Shown here piece after piece: positions 62,801-64,000 of a stretch of 64,000 nt of DNA. Made by a program: the position numbers and the translations under genes. The DNA comes from Scatophagus argus (Eukaryota > Chordata > Actinopteri > Scatophagidae): the NCBI RefSeq assembly GCF_020382885.2, contig NC_058498.1:12622501-12686500 (forward strand), given 5' to 3'. Below the pieces are notes generated by a model. The model saw nothing but the letters and a program-made list of their open reading frames with translations. It made no database searches and was not told the DNA's origin. Every line of letters starts with the position of its first letter. Position 1 is the first letter of the stretch.

Positions 62801-64000
62801 ATTTTCATTGTTGGGAATTGTTCAGATTCAGGAACCCGGTGGAGTGTGTGAGATGGTGACATGCCGGAGGCGTGTTTTATTTGGTGTCATCTGTGGCACT
62901 GACTTGAGGTCATCCAGAGGGTTGATGCTCTTACAATAGGACTTCAGCTTTCATTGTAGCCAGTCATGTGGGATTGCAGTAGCTGACAGTGCCCCTTTGG
63001 TTGCTGGATTTGCTCCTGATGAACTAAAGGGCTCTAGTTATCTGCAAGAGGTTGTTACAGGGTTATTAGATGGTTGTTAAATGTAACTCATTCCGTAGAA
63101 CTGCTTTACCTCCAATATCTTAGTAGTGGGGAATCCTATCTCACTGTGGATTTTCTGCCTTTTGGATGTTGGAAAAATATTCTAATATTCACCAGACTTG
63201 CCTGTATGGTGTTAGTGACTGGGGGAAAATGTGAGGTCTTAAGATTGTAATCTTATTTGGACAGTTGTGGCCAAGGCTGTAGGCTTCTCTGATGAACTTT
63301 TTATTGTGCATGGAGTTTTCTATTTTGGCTTACATTTCTGTCAATTAAGAGACTTATTACAACCACTGCTTTTGCTAATTTGAATTATTCTTCACTTCTT
63401 GGTGCGGCCTGTTCTGATGTCTCCAATCAACGAAGGGTTGTGCGTAAGTAGTCTCAGCCATTTATTTCCAGTTATTTTTATCAGTGCATCGTTTTTGACA
63501 AAATGTAAATGTTACTGCCCTGTTTAATTAACTTAGAGGAGACACACCAGTTTATGTTAAAGATAAATTTTTGGAGAGGTTAGTTATTGAAAACCTAGGA
63601 GTGTGTTTTAGTGATTGCTCTCACAAGATACTCGATATTTCTGTCAGTGTTGTTGAGTTTAGGACTGAGGAGTTAATGAAGAAGGCTGTGGAGAAGGTCA
63701 ACAAGCACAACTTTAATGGACGGCCCCTAAAAGTGAAAGAGGTAAACCACAGCAAGAAACCCAGAGACACGGAGAAGGAATGTTCAGTTGCTTGTTTTTC
63801 TGAGTCATATTTTCATGGCTTTTGTTAGGACCCTGATGGTGTGATTGCTCAGAGAGAAATCAACAAGTCTCAAGGTGGAGGCCCTCAAGGGGGCCATGGC
63901 GGAATGGGGGCAATGGGTGGAATGGGTGGAATGGATCGAATGGGCCCTGGACCAAATGGCCCCATGGTCAACATTCCTCCAAGTCTGATGAACAACCCCA
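59872..64000 (+). CDS. hnrnpm: heterogeneous nuclear ribonucleoprotein M, 5' part, runs off the window
   Basis: Nuclear RNA-binding splicing regulator. Exons: 59872-59975, 60849-61030, 62674-62726, 63436-63443, 63648-63741 and 63829 to the window end. These give about 204 codons of a protein that is about 730 aa in human. It starts MSNEQAENTAEK with a Gln-rich stretch (ten Gln at 25-34), then a basic linker (RKERPQKRGGGG). RRM1 spans about 72-147: RNP2 is VFVSNI (74-79) and RNP1 is KSRGCAVVEF (about 111-120). A Gly/Met-rich region (GGMGAMGGMGGMDRMG) and the conserved VNIPPSLMNNP follow. The paralogue MYEF2 is less likely, because residues such as EDPDGVIAQREINKS and the Gly/Met linker fit fish hnRNP M better. 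RRM2 and RRM3 lie beyond the window. Confidence 0.92.
59976..60848 (+). other. hnrnpm intron 1
   Basis: Single-copy-looking sequence with no further feature recognised. The donor is GTGAGT and the acceptor CATACAG. Confidence 0.5.
60849..61030 (+). CDS. hnrnpm: hnrnpm exon 2: basic linker and first half of RRM1
   Basis: After the acceptor CATACAG the exon reads EVNGKAKHEPNSSRKERPQ and on to KWQALKDLMKEK. It ends in phase 1 at the donor GTAAGG. It contains the RNP2 strand and the first RRM helix. Confidence 0.93.
61031..62673 (+). other. hnrnpm intron 2
   Basis: No exon, snoRNA or transposon is supported. An in-frame stop is met at 61168-61170 if the intron is retained. Open frames are short and featureless. 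Confidence 0.5.
63436..63443 (+). CDS. hnrnpm: hnrnpm 8-nt microexon
   Basis: GGTTGTGC lies between an acceptor ending in AAG (63433-63435) and a strong donor GTAAGT. It supplies Gly, Cys and the first two bases of Ala in RNP1 (KSR-GCA-VVEF). The exon at 62726 ends in phase 0 after KSR, and the exon at 63648 starts with the third base of Ala, so these 8 bases are needed to keep the frame. Confidence 0.85.

Noticed and set aside
63571..63647. ATG-initiated upstream extension of the hnrnpm exon at 63648
   Set aside because: This is intron sequence; the acceptor TGTCAG at 63647 restores the RRM1 frame and the extension has no similarity.
1..64000. CRISPR arrays, operons, prophage or viral genes
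   Set aside because: The sequence is intron-containing vertebrate DNA. The tandem repeats are microsatellites without unique spacers, and no viral coding region was recognised.

Overview
The window looks like chromosomal DNA from a ray-finned fish, probably a percomorph teleost. Its genes are intron-containing vertebrate orthologues with short introns and GT/AG splice sites. It has tRNA-derived SINEs and very many CA/GT and GA microsatellites. No bacterial or viral genes were seen. All gene models below were assembled by hand from splice sites, reading phase and protein similarity remembered from the families; no search was run.

Layout, left to right. (1) About 0.55-6.05 kb, minus strand: guk1 (guanylate kinase), complete, 7 coding exons encoding 197 aa, plus a non-coding first exon. 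(2) About 6.98-33.76 kb, minus strand: rnf220 (RING E3 ubiquitin ligase), complete, 14 coding exons encoding 539 aa, plus a non-coding first exon. A 15.8 kb intron separates the N-terminal exon from the rest. A 90-nt in-frame candidate cassette exon lies in another intron. (3) About 33.8-52.0 kb: an 18 kb stretch with no gene that I can support. It is rich in simple repeats and holds some blocks that look like candidate conserved non-coding elements. (4) About 52.03-57.47 kb, minus strand: dmap1 (DNMT1-associated protein 1), complete, 10 coding exons encoding 484 aa. (5) About 57.5-59.7 kb: the spacer between two divergent genes, holding a tRNA-derived SINE and a retroelement tail. (6) From 59.87 kb to the window end, plus strand: the 5' part of hnrnpm (hnRNP M), 6 exons and about 204 codons, including an 8-nt microexon inside RRM1.

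The genes do not form a pathway. The products are a nucleotide kinase, a ubiquitin ligase, a NuA4/SRCAP chromatin subunit and a splicing regulator. RNF220 and DMAP1 are also neighbours in human 1p34, from memory with ERI3 between them, so the rnf220-dmap1 pair looks like retained vertebrate synteny. dmap1, rnf220 and guk1 all read leftward in tandem, and hnrnpm reads rightward from a promoter 2.4 kb from the dmap1 start codon.

I saw no convincing undescribed multi-gene system. The points most worth a second look are the rnf220 cassette exon, the hnrnpm microexon, an inverted pair of TCF/LEF-type sites in the rnf220 intron, and the homeodomain-motif-rich block at 46.3-47.3 kb.
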